Below are positions 1 through 9,323 of a stretch of DNA of 22,644 nucleotides, one piece after another. The stretch is from Ophiothrix spiculata (lineage: Eukaryota; Echinodermata; Ophiuroidea; Amphilepidida; Ophiotrichidae), in the NCBI GenBank assembly GCA_000969725.1, contig JXSR01S042046.1, one strand, 5' to 3'. A program made the translations under genes and the position numbers. Positions within the stretch are counted from its first letter, which is position 1. Each line of letters begins with the position of its first letter. The notes below the pieces were generated by a model. It saw nothing but the letters and a program-made list of their open reading frames with translations, did not search any database and was not told where the DNA came from.

Positions 1-263
1 CACGATTGGAGTCGTATGCAGTGCAAACATTCAGGAAGACTTACAAAAGATTCCATCAGATTCTTAATTAATGATATTATGTGACTCTCAGCTGTGGACA
101 TTTTAAATTGTCCTAATCTCCAAGGAAAGTAAGAAAAACATGTCCATGATATTTGAAAAAGGTCTGCACACACTAATCTTAAGTATTGCAACATCGTCGA
201 CTGTGATTTTGGCGCAAAATTTAAATGGCGTTTTCAAAACGTTGGTATGAAAAATTTGTTATT

Positions 264-291
264 ATTATAAATCCAAAATTTCACCACCAAA
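264..291 (+). repeat. 28-nt block shared with the MITE at 7230-7590
   Basis: These 28 bases are identical to 7324-7351, inside the TTAA-flanked MITE downstream of the receptor. Upstream there is weaker similarity (the stretch from about 225 resembles 7295-7323). I read this as a partial, eroded copy of the same element family. No terminal repeat is visible here. The remaining sequence of 1-263 shows no gene or clear structure. Confidence 0.6.
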
Positions 292-319
292 AGAGCTGTA
301 TCTTTAAAAGAATGGCAAT

Positions 320-487
320 TTTCACTCCCTCAAAGAGTGAATTATAACTCTATAAGAGTGACATTTCACTCTTTAAGAATGAAACCCCGTTCGATTTCAC
401 TCGAAAAGAGTGAAATGTCACTCTTTTGGAGTGAAAAAAAATCACTCTAAGAAAGAGTGACCGCTCACTCTTTTCTTTTAAGAGTGT
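320..487. repeat. Hairpin-rich TCACTCTTT repeat block, probable MITE
   Basis: The block carries about ten forward and inverted copies of a core like TCACTCTTT / AAAGAGTGA. Its centre is a perfect 21-bp inverted repeat (354-374 and 405-425) with a 30-nt loop, so single-stranded DNA or RNA would fold strongly. The right edge ends in AAGAGTGTA at about 484-488. No coding potential. I infer a foldback or MITE; element family unknown and exact ends uncertain. Confidence 0.6.
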
Positions 488-492
488 ATGTA

Positions 493-715
493 ATATCTCG
501 AATTTTCGAGATAAATTGAATAATCACGGAAACCAGATAAAAATTAAAAATGTTTTATCGGAAATTCGTGATGTTTTTACTTTTCATGGAATTTAGGTCA
601 CGATCTTCTTAAACTCCGACATCATCTGACCTCTGAAGCCCGCCGCTGTCGACACTTCTGGTAAAAAGTATCTCGAAAAATAGAGATAAATCAAAATATT
701 GGTTTTCCGTGCCGG
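493..715. repeat. Imperfect foldback with paired CTCGA palindromes
   Basis: A near-palindrome (ATCTCGAA, 2-nt spacer, TTCGAGAT, about 495-512) recurs in degenerate form at about 669-688. The blocks CACGGAAACC (about 527) and GGTTTTCCGTG (about 701) lie in inverted order. This suggests a small eroded foldback repeat adjoining the TCACTCTTT block. No gene is visible. Confidence 0.35.
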
Positions 716-953
716 GATAGATTGCTAACTGTTGTTGTTTTATTTATTGTGTTCAGAAATTAATGATTAAACGATCTTGGAAATTGTAAAGACAAAAGAT
801 TTTAACTTACTTTTATACATATTTTTGAAACTTTAAGTTTAATCTTAAAATGTTAATTAGTAAATAAAAGCTTACATTTTATGAGGTGTCTTAATGCTTA
901 ACTCTCAATCCATTGTATATGTTTTAATGTTACTAACGTACACACAATGTAAA

Positions 954-1188
954 TTGAAATTTTATGCGCCAAACTATACGCCGCCGTATATAACAAGTGG
1001 TCAGAACTAGTGATTAGAATATGTAGTCAGAACACCTGGTCAGGTTACGTCGCTCCACGACAGTCTATATTTAATACCCTTATTCCCTTAAACGGCATTT
1101 GAGCATAGAGTATGTGTTGAAATTTTGAAATTTTATACGCCTAACAAGTGGTCAGAATATGCAGTCAGAACACCTGGTCAGCTCACGG
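954..1188 (+). repeat. Direct duplication with a conserved GTGGTCAG block
   Basis: Segments 954-1049 and 1125-1188 are diverged direct copies. Both begin TTGAAATTTTAT and both contain AACAAGTGGTCAGAA and CAGTCAGAACACCTGGTCAG-like text. The first copy is longer by an internal insertion. The small open frame at 1159-1392 starts inside the second copy and has no recognisable domain, so I do not call it a gene. Confidence 0.55.
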
Positions 1189-1685
1189 AAACATCGGCAA
1201 CAGTTATCGGCTTACATTTTTCATTACAATACGTTTTTTGACTATTGTTTTGGAAAATTGTATCATAAATTACCCAATAATCTCACCAGAAGTGACAGAT
1301 TAACGGAACTTGAGTGTATTAAAAAAAGAAGATCCATTCTTTTATTTGAAAAATTCATCCTGTTTTCAGTTCAAGATGAATTTCAATATTAGGTAGAATT
1401 GCATCTCTGTGTGGTGTGTCAATCTCACAGAGTGGATTTCGAGGACCTTCTTTAATTTTTCATATCTCCGGATCAAAGAGCTTGGTTAATTTAGATGGGA
1501 TAAAAACAATTTTGTACAGTTATATCTACGCATATTTTAAACATATTTGCTCGTTGCGTTTATATTTATGGCATGGAATAACTCCCAAATGGTAGCAGCC
1601 CTGAATTGAGTTTCATTGATCGTCGCTAATCTTAAGAATTAATTTGTAATATCAATTAGGTTGATGAAAACAATATGATTCCGGA
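1189..1685. other. Intergenic, no gene seen
   Basis: AT-rich sequence without convincing coding frames or large repeats. A short stem (CTCTGTG / CACAGAG, about 1405-1430) is present and probably fortuitous. Confidence 0.5.
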
Positions 1686-1686
1686 G

Positions 1687-1724
1687 TGTGACACACACAC
1701 ACACACACACCCACCCACACACAA
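1687..1724 (+). repeat. (CA)n microsatellite
   Basis: An uninterrupted run of about ten CA units, followed by CCCACCCACACACA. It is a simple-sequence repeat of the kind common in animal nuclear DNA and is probably length-polymorphic. Confidence 0.9.
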
Positions 1725-2693
1725 ATATATGATGTGACACAGCGTATAGTGTTTTTGACAAGCTTGTATTACGAAAGCATAGATCAATGGCAGAAGAAAC
1801 TAAGGAGGATATAACCGATATAATTTATTTTCATAATCGATAACCGATTAAACATATATTTTGTAAAGAGAAACAAAAACGATCTGCTTTAATAGTTGTC
1901 AAAAACCAGTAAAGAATGAAATATTTATACACTCAATATTTCGCAATCTAAATGAGGCTAACGCCCATTTGCTGAAATTACAATCTATACATGTTGGTAC
2001 CTTTATTTTGTATTTTGTAAATGGATATGTAACCATTTAAGTTTTAAAAATTGTATCTAAATTTATGACATTGATGGTAATGGAAAACCCTTTTACAGTT
2101 TCAAAATGTACTCTACTTTGGTGTACCATGGTAAATTGCAATTGTACTTAATCTTCAACTGTACTTAACTACATCATTTTCCTAAAACGACAACATTATA
2201 TGCCTCCCAAGAGAGCCGATGCTTTTGAGTATGGCTTGTAAATAAAACTAATGGCTATACCTTTCCCCTTCGATACTGGCTATATATATGCCATATATAT
2301 TTAATCTAAAATGTAAGCTATTCTGCCAAGGATACCTACTGCAAATCCCCTTGGTTAGACGTGTTATAAAAAAAAAATTGATTAGGAAAGGGTTAAAATG
2401 TAAAGTACACTGAAAAACCCTATTAGAAATTCAAAGTGAAACTATGATTCTTAGAACAGTTTTATTTTCAAATATATATAATGACCTCCCACAAGAGCAA
2501 ACTCGGTACATTTTAATGGAATTGTAGATTGACTGCTATTCTCTACTCTTTGACACGAGATACATAAATGTTCAATTTAAAGGTAAAACTTATCCTGTTA
2601 AAACTACTTATGTTGATTGTAGAAACATAAAACTGAAGACAATAAGATCAATCAATACTTCAGAAACGCAATTATATTTAAAAAATAGGACCA
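1725..2693. other. Intergenic, AT-rich, no gene seen
   Basis: No open frame with recognisable content. At 1812-1855 there is a patch of AACCGATA / TAATCGATAACCGATTAA text that resembles, in reverse orientation, the patch at 13722-13790. Both may be remnants of one dispersed repeat. The TA-dinucleotide runs near 2279-2302 are low complexity. Confidence 0.4.
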
Positions 2694-2695
2694 AG

Positions 2696-2839
2696 TGTAC
2701 TTTAGGTCCCATCCAGAATTTTAGGGTTAGGGTTAAGGGTTAGTGTTAGGGTTAGGTTTAATTTAGGGTTAGGGTTAGGGTTAGGGTTAGGGTGTAGGAT
2801 TAGGGTTAGGGTATAGTTTTTGATGGGACCTAAAGTATA
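2696..2839. mobile_element. MITE with telomere-type (TTAGGG)n core
   Basis: Perfect 16-bp inverted repeats (TACTTTAGGTCCCATC at 2698-2713 and its complement at 2822-2837) bound a 108-bp core made almost wholly of TTAGGG/TTAAGGG/TTAGTG variants. If TA is the target duplication, the element reads TA-CTTTAGGTCCCATC...GATGGGACCTAAAG-TA, as in Tc1/mariner-type MITEs. The match between flanks continues imperfectly a few bases outward. The TTAGGG content could be a trapped telomeric repeat or an expanded microsatellite within the element. The open frame on the minus strand here (repeated Asn-Pro) is a by-product of the repeat. Confidence 0.75.
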
Positions 2840-2841
2840 CC

Positions 2842-5227
2842 TTTTCCAAAAAATACCTCCTAACCGATCGCTCTTTATATCGTTACTATAGTTGGCAATT
2901 ACAATTTTAAAGAAAATAATGTTTAGACTAAACAGGGTTGGTTTTACATTTTTATGATTGAACATATTTAGTATAATCATCAAAAGCAATAATAACATTA
3001 CTTTATCAGGCTCATTTTTTGAAATTAAAATCCAATAATATTGGGTAAAGTACTTTGACTTTGATATATTTATATTTTAATATTGTTTTAAGTTGTTTAA
3101 ACACTTCATTAAACATGCTGTGTTGAAATCTAATTTATACTTATTTGTGTACTAAATCGAGGCGAGGTTTGTTCTGAATGAGCATACGTGGTAGAAAATC
3201 AAATTTTCCCAGTAAAGATTTACTTATACGAGGGGATATCAAAATTACTAATGGAATCAAACATCTAAACTTTAAACGTGTCTGCATAGAATGACTTTGA
3301 TGTAACCCTTCAAATGCAGTGATTTGTATCTTTCATTCCACCATGCAGTTTATCTAGTTAGCAGAGGCAGGTTTTTGACGGTTTTCGTCTCCTTGTTTCC
3401 TTGGTGGTCGGACAGTCACGTAAAGCTGTGGGTCCCCTGTACGAACAGACTCTTTCATGGGGTATGCATGTTATCATGCAAGTACTTGTATCATTGATTG
3501 ATTGATCTACTGACACCTATAGAAAGTATAAATGCCATTTACATCATTTTTTGTACCATAATGTATACAAAGACGAGTGACCATCCTGATTAAAGTTCAT
3601 AGATATAGCTCCTTTCCTTCTTGGTGATCTTTAAAACTTTTTGATACCCCTTGTACGTAAGGGTTTAAAGTACCTTTAATTTATCCGCAAATTTGTATAC
3701 GATTAATATAAGAATAAAGGGTACTTGAGCCGTGCTTTTCCTATAAATTGATAACAGACAACAGAAGATTTTCACTTTTGTGCTGATAATTTTGGCAGCC
3801 CTCGTGCAAACATACTTCAACAAGACACACACGACACGAAACGCTGCAGGTTTTTGATGGGAAAACTCGTCGAGAATTCGACTTCTTTCAAAAGTAAGTA
3901 GTATACTTGATTATAAATAAGCGAGTATATTTTATATGTAAATTTTATTTTTGTCTTGATTTGAGACACAATTTAGAGCCCAAGCACCCCGCAAGGAAAA
4001 ATCCTGGACACGCTAGTGAATATGGCCAAACGCCATTTTGTATGTTTGCCTGCTAAACTCAAAATTTGTCTGTCAGGCAAACGACTTGTTTTTGTCATGA
4101 TCCCGTCCATAGAATGCCACATAAAATGTATGTATCCTATCCTTAACAGAGTAAGAAGTCTTTTACATCATACTAATTAATGTTGATTAAAAAAAGTCGA
4201 CATTTAAGGTCATTTTCGGGGAAAACCAGTGTAAAAAGTCTCAATGCAGCCCGTATATTCATTTTTCTTATATGTATGTACTTAATTTCATTGTAAATTT
4301 TGAGTGACATACAGATTGCCATCATAATCTTTATAGTTTAACTTACCAAAATTTTAACGAAATCAGTTCATTCAAAATGATTTAAATATTGTCACTTAAG
4401 ATCAAACTGGACCTTTCAGCTATTTTGGCACCTCCTCTATTTAGAGGTCAAAGGATTAGTATGAATGAACAATTTTTGATGTAATTAAATGTATTTCTGG
4501 TTAAACATTTGAGTAAATATTTTAGATTCCATCATTGTTAGTTAAATTTTGGTCAAGAAGACATGAATTTTCTATTTTCTTTGAAAGGATAGCAAATGGC
4601 CTCTTATAAGGTCCAATTCAATTATTTAAAGGATACATTTTAAATAAAAGGAATGTATATGTTCTTATCCCGATACATACATATTTAAAACTTACAGGCG
4701 AAACCTGTTCTGCTAAGATTACCCTCTTTCTCGACTGTGCACCTGTACTATTGATAGCTGATTAATAATTAATCGGAGTCTTTCGCCTTTTATTAAAGAG
4801 AAACACCTTTTTAAGTAGAGAAGATAAATAACACTTGTAAGTGCATATTTTTGTGTTTAAATATGAATCATATGACTCAACAACGTGGATGTTGTTTTTA
4901 TTTCCCTTTCTTGGTCCAATGAAACTCATGTTTTTCAGCTTCAACCTCATATTCTGTAAACATGCACCAATTCCATTGTATTGCACCCAACATGAAATTC
5001 TACATTCGCAGTTTCTCTATATCAATAATACTGCAAAATGCTGCCACGAACAGAATATGTATAGGCTGTAATGGCTTTTCAGGTTGAAAACAACATATAC
5101 AATGTTACCGTCATTGCCGTCATTTTACGCCATGAACATTATTGTCAATCATTAAAATCCATCAGGGCTCTTTACATCGGTCAATAACGACAAGGGTAAT
5201 AAAAAGAAATAAAAGGTAAAAATAAAA
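2842..5227. other. Long gene-poor stretch upstream of the receptor
   Basis: I see no coding exon I can defend. Small overlapping frames on both strands near 4762-5071 lack domains or conserved motifs. A TATA-like sequence with a downstream splice-donor-like site near 3740-3896 is listed separately. The remainder is AT-rich, with minor stems such as GCATGTTATCATGC (about 3465). Confidence 0.45.
3738..3900 (+). promoter_or_regulatory. Weak candidate promoter and 5' exon
   Basis: A TATA-like string (CCTATAAATTGA, about 3739-3750) is followed about 30 bases later by less AT-rich sequence, which ends in a consensus-like splice donor (AAA|GTAAGTAG, about 3893-3900). This could be a non-coding first exon of the receptor 2 kb downstream, but no clear matching acceptor exists just before the receptor start; ACAAAG at 5947-5952 is poor. 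In AT-rich DNA such combinations arise by chance. Confidence 0.15.
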
Positions 5228-5652
5228 TGTGACCTTCCAGCCCGTATGAGCAGTAAATGACAGAAACTTCATTTTGCGCTACAGGTGAAAATACATGTCA
5301 AGGTTATAATTTGCCGAAATCGATTTTATGACAGATTCACAATCCTAGTGATTACTACAAAATACCAGCAAAGTTTAATTTCAAGAAAATGATAGAAAAT
5401 GTGAAATAAATCTGCAGATTCTTTAGACAATCAACATAAAATATAGGGCTTACTAAACTTTGGAACGCGTTTATTTCAGTTATACGTTTTACTCCCTGAC
5501 AAACTTTGACGGACCATAACTTGACTTCTGGAAATCATGTGAAGTTCATTAAGGTGTCATTTTAATCATTAAAGCATGGTCTTTGCAAATAATTGAAATA
5601 GTGAAAATGACAAAAGCTGGCATTTACTGCTGGTTTGGGCTGGACGGTCACA
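5228..5652. mobile_element. MITE with ~36-bp terminal inverted repeats (copy 1)
   Basis: The left end begins TGTGACCTTCCAGCCC and runs through AGCAGTAAATGACAG. The right end is its imperfect complement (CTGGCATTTACTGCT...GGTCACA). The whole element is 425 bp with no coding frame, so it is non-autonomous. The interior (5277-5615) recurs in the same orientation at 12106-12429. No clear target duplication is visible. It ends 247 bases before the receptor's TATA box, so it forms part of the upstream flank of that gene. Confidence 0.75.
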
Positions 5653-5898
5653 AATATGAGCTGCAGCCCTTAAATATATACATCCATCCGTGCTGTAAAC
5701 AGGAGGTATAAAAATATTGTCAAAAGAGGGAGACATATCGAATGATTGGAAAAAAAAGGTTGAAAAAACCTCAAATCATCTTGTGTATCTCTGCTCTAAG
5801 AGAAGGGGTGAAGTAAGCAATGTTAGTTGATATCATCGTCATTCTGCGGACCCGTTCAGTTGAGTATTGACTGAGGCACAGGAGTTTTTGTATGCTTT

Positions 5899-5906
5899 TA
5901 TAAAAG
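5899..5906 (+). promoter_or_regulatory. TATA box of the receptor gene
   Basis: TATAAAAG, within the perfect palindrome GCTTTTATAAAAGC (5894-5907), lies 55-62 bases upstream of the receptor's start codon. By the usual 25-32 base spacing, transcription would begin near 5928-5935, giving a short unspliced leader of about 30 nt. An in-frame stop (5901-5903) and no in-frame ATG between it and 5961 support the chosen start codon. Confidence 0.55.
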
Positions 5907-5960
5907 CTAGATAATAAAAGGGAAATTCACAACAATACTTATTTTTACAAAGTATTTACA

Positions 5961-7139
5961 ATGTCTTGTACAAAATTCAACACAATGAACTTGACATACG
6001 CCGAATTTGTGGCGGATAGTTTGACGTACAGTAAAGCTGATCAACTACTATTAACTTTAATCATACCTATCATCTCTATAATTGGGATCATTGGAAATAT
6101 CGGATTTGTGTATACTGTTATTCGTCTCCGTCGAATGCGAAATAGCTTGAATGCTTATCTTGGAAATTTGGCTGTATCTGACATCATGTTTCTCACAATG
6201 GCGTGTTTTTTCTACTTGCTCCTGTATATTACATCACCTATTCTTTACGACATGCCTGTGCAATCATCTTTTGGATGTGCCATCCTGAATATTCCTTTCT
6301 ATTTTGGTCATTTAGCTTCAATGGGCTTCATAACATTAATATCATTCGAAAGATTTTATGCTATTTGTCATCCTTTAAGACATAGAACAGTGAAGACATT
6401 TAAAAGAACACTTGTACTTGTTGGAGCTACATGGATAATAACCATTGGAACATCATGCTTGTTGATACCGGGTCATTCAAGAATTTCACATTTTTGCGTG
6501 GCTTGGCCAAAGATGGAGAAATATCATGGTTTCCCCCTTATATACACGATTTGTTCAAGTATAAGTTTGAAATTTAAAGTGATACCTGAAATTGTGCTCA
6601 CAACAACGTTTCTTTTAGTTCTATTCATAAACACTGTTTTAAACGTTCGAATTATTGTGACAATTTATGCGGCATCTGCAACCATATTGAATAGATCAGG
6701 AACGGAAAACAGTCGGACGACGGCTCAAAAGGTTGCACTAACATTAGCAATCAATACTTGCATATATTTTCTTTGTCAAACGCCGTATCGAATCCATACT
6801 ATTAACGTTATCGTTCAAGATTTATTCAACATTTCAATGTTTACTTTTGACACTGGTTCCGGTAGTACATTGTGGATTTTAAGTGAAATTTGCCTCTTTG
6901 TTAATTCGGCAATAAATCCGTTTGTATTCGCTGCTGGTAGTGCGTTTTACAGACGGGGTTTTATGGACGCACTTAGATTAAGAAGAGGCTTCTTGCACAA
7001 ATTTGCAACCCGAACTTCAACACCAAGCCATTGGACAGATCAAACTTCATTTTCATTAAAGCCCATGAACGCAGCACAAAACGCGCATGTCAAAAGTGGC
7101 CGTGGAGGAAGCGTTATATTGGATTCAAACAATGTCTGA
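5961..7139 (+). CDS. Rhodopsin-family GPCR, peptide-receptor-like (TRHR/NMUR/GHSR style)
   Basis: A complete intronless seven-transmembrane receptor of 392 residues, normal for the family. It should sit in the plasma membrane and signal through G proteins. Helices lie at about 28-54, 62-90, 104-136, 149-169, 208-235, 256-279 and 303-326. Family landmarks: N46 (TM1), LAVSD with D74 (TM2), C106 and C179 (probable extracellular disulfide), ERF 130-132 in place of E/DRY, W158 (TM4), CQTP 272-275 in place of CWxP, and NSAINPFVF 315-323 in place of NPxxY. TM5 lacks the usual mid-helix proline, and its usual tyrosine is probably N228. N10 (NLT) and N290 (NIS) are possible glycosylation sites. PYR 275-277 plus NSAINP recall thyrotropin-releasing-hormone receptors, but this is a resemblance from memory and the ligand is unknown. 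The start has A at -3; Met9 is an alternative. The tail (329-392) is Ser/Thr-rich with no cysteine for palmitoylation. Confidence 0.93.
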   Translation: MSCTKFNTMNLTYAEFVADSLTYSKADQLLLTLIIPIISIIGIIGNIGFVYTVIRLRRMRNSLNAYLGNLAVSDIMFLTMACFFYLLLYITSPILYDMPVQSSFGCAILNIPFYFGHLASMGFITLISFERFYAICHPLRHRTVKTFKRTLVLVGATWIITIGTSCLLIPGHSRISHFCVAWPKMEKYHGFPLIYTICSSISLKFKVIPEIVLTTTFLLVLFINTVLNVRIIVTIYAASATILNRSGTENSRTTAQKVALTLAINTCIYFLCQTPYRIHTINVIVQDLFNISMFTFDTGSGSTLWILSEICLFVNSAINPFVFAAGSAFYRRGFMDALRLRRGFLHKFATRTSTPSHWTDQTSFSLKPMNAAQNAHVKSGRGGSVILDSNNV

Positions 7140-7229
7140 ATGTGTCACTATCTCTTATGGAGTTCTTGTCAATTTGTAAAGGAGATTGAAATCAATCCCT
7201 AACGTAGGTACTTTTGCTAGCAATAATGC

Positions 7230-7590
7230 TTAAAGGTGTAGGTTCCGATCACATTCTCATCCCCCTGGGCTCAACCGGAAGTAGTATATTTTTTGATGCC
7301 ATATCAAAACCCATATTTTTCTGATTATAAATCCAAAATTTCACCACCAAATTCTTTATACTGGAGATATAGCATAAAATGTAAAATTATTGGTATACAT
7401 GTACCTATTTTCTATTTCTTTTGCATTTTCATAACAACCTCATCCCCAGGGTTGCACACTTTCTTTTGCCTCTCAAGAGAAAACAAGAAACAAGCTGAGG
7501 TTAAAATTTGACAATATGCATTTCAGAGGTCAAGGTCAATCAGTTAAAACTAAATTACACACATGCTAAGATAGGAAACTACACCTTTAA
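7230..7590. mobile_element. TTAA-flanked MITE (piggyBac-type insertion signature)
   Basis: TTAA (7230-7233) followed by AGGTGTAGGTTCCGATC is mirrored by GATAGGAAACTACACCT followed by TTAA (7587-7590). TTAA target duplication is the hallmark of piggyBac-type transposons (Kolobok also uses TTAA), so I infer mobilisation by such a transposase. There is no transposase frame inside. It begins 91 bases after the receptor stop codon and probably lies within its 3' untranslated region. The interior block 7324-7351 recurs exactly at 264-291. Confidence 0.75.
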
Positions 7591-7601
7591 CATGGAGTTA
7601 A

Positions 7602-7853
7602 ATTAAAGTGGTGTCATTTTTCGTCGCTCCATCGCTATATGCGACTAACATTCTGTTTTCAACACATTGCTTTCTAAAAAGGTGTTTTATACCTCAGGTA
7701 CAGTTTCTTTGCAAATTTTGTTTGTTCTTTTTGAACATGGAGTAGTAGTACTAGTACCATTACCATACCATAGTATGAGTAGAACACAAAAATTTGCAAT
7801 TTAGTGTTTCGGCGATAATTGCTGGATTATGATTAAGCAGATAGTTAAATAAA
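7602..7853 (+). promoter_or_regulatory. Candidate polyadenylation signals for the receptor
   Basis: The first canonical-like hexamers after the stop codon are ATTAAA (7602-7607, just beyond the MITE) and AATAAA (7848-7853). Use of either would place the whole MITE in the 3' untranslated region. Such hexamers are frequent by chance in AT-rich DNA. Confidence 0.3.
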
Positions 7854-9181
7854 AGCTGAATTTAGTCTGCACGCGAGTAATATTTGATAAATAATTTTAT
7901 TCAAGACACTAAAATAGTGAGACAAACTTTCTCTAAAGATTGATATAAAACATATGGCTCCAACATCTTTAAGCATTTAAATTTGCATCAATTGATATTA
8001 TAGTATAAAATAAATCAATGTCATCTTGAGTAAGTTAAGATTGGTTAAATTCTGTACCAAATTTGATAAAATTTGTTTTAGATGACAGTTAAAAATTGAA
8101 GAAAAATCAACACGCTTCGCAAAAAAAAAAGAGAAATTTATCAAAACGACTATGACGGGATTCGAACCCACGGTCTCGAGAATATATAACCACTGGACCA
8201 GCGAACTAACAATGTTAACGAAGGGTATTTTAAATATATATTCATAGTATTTAAAGTAATCGATTATGTATGCGCACTGTTATTATGGTTTATGGAAAAT
8301 TCAATTTTGCAACGTGTTGATTTTCAGTGTCAGGACTTAAATAACAGATCCCTTACATCAATGTTGTTTTAGCACACTTTAACGCAAGATTTTTACAGGA
8401 CTTCAAGAAAAATGTTTAAAATTTGCTTTTAACTAGTATCGGCATAAATATACATTTTGTATTGAATCGATATTTTTCAAGAAAATCACCTGCCGATTTT
8501 AAAGGTAAATGGCGTAAAATAACTTGCCAGTAAAATTGCACGACATGTCACACATAATTCGGTAAATCGTATTGCAATATATTTACGTAGTATTGATACA
8601 TACGAGTATATGTGCAACATTTTTGTCTTCCAGGTCTATATTTTCGATTTCATAAGGCTTTTAAAATATTTTTTAAGACACATTAATATCAATGTTAAAC
8701 ATCAAGTGCACGGTCGATTCAATATTTCATTGTATAATTTCTTATAAAGGAAAAGGAAATCTCACAACTTCACGAATCACTGTTGACATTCAGTCAACAA
8801 TCGATTTCTAGATAAGGGTATAACAACCAATTTCAACTTGAATGCATTGTAATACCATACAATATAGTATTGGACAAAACAAAAACAGTTAAGTCTATTG
8901 TTCTGACGAAAATTGATTAACATATTTTCCAGCCGAATGTCGAATGAAATTACATTTAGTAACCTTTGATGAAGTTTACTTTTAAACACAGTAAAAACCA
9001 TTTACTATAAATGAAGTTGAATGTAGAAGCACATGGTTCTAAAATCATTTGAATAATTAAATTTACATCAAGTAGCCTGTGCATCTACGCGCCGCTTGTT
9101 TTACCAAATTCCTTGTGCATTGACATGATACAATCTGCTAGATAATATATTAAAACTCACATTCATAAATTTAAAAAAAAA
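7854..9181. other. Intergenic around the tRNA-like relic
   Basis: Apart from the tRNA-like relic at 8148-8210 I see only AT-rich sequence. The minus-strand frame at 8777-9001 has no recognisable domain. Confidence 0.4.
8148..8210 (-). pseudogene. tRNA-like relic with A and B boxes
   Basis: Read on the minus strand there is an A-box-like TGGTCCAGTGG and a B box GGTTCGAATCC, only about 32 nt apart start to start rather than the usual ~44, so part of the anticodon arm is missing. Acceptor pairing is not convincing. A T-run (complement of 8121-8130) follows, like a Pol III terminator. It resembles the better-preserved relic at 15163-15240 (shared ...AGTGGYTAT... and TTCGAATCCCGTC). It is probably a tRNA pseudogene or SINE head. 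Confidence 0.55.
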
Positions 9182-9323
9182 CTTTCCTGTAAGACGTTTA
9201 AAATTAAAACGAGGAAAATGCAGTTCAATTAGACGTATGAAAGGGACAAGATGTCAGTCATTATATTTACGCATTGATATCCCGATAACACAGCGAACAT
9301 CGTAAACGACAAATCCCACCTTT
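9182..9323 (+). repeat. Dispersed repeat, copy 1 (pairs with 14781-14910)
   Basis: Shares ACTTTCCTGTAA, CAATTAGACGTATGAAA, CCCGATAA and GAACATCGTAAACGACAAATC in order and orientation with 14781-14910; the two differ by small indels. No coding content. Element family unknown. Confidence 0.65.

Noticed and set aside
320-487. CRISPR-like array
   Set aside because: The repeated word is short, irregularly spaced and in both orientations, with no uniform spacers. The context is eukaryotic.
2702-2998. Minus-strand frame with Asn-Pro repeats
   Set aside because: The reading is made by the TTAGGG-type repeat inside the MITE.
3441-3510. Short direct GATTGATT repeats and small stems
   Set aside because: Low-complexity text of a size expected by chance in AT-rich DNA.
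6203-6385. 60-codon frame inside the receptor
   Set aside because: Shadow of the receptor gene in another frame.
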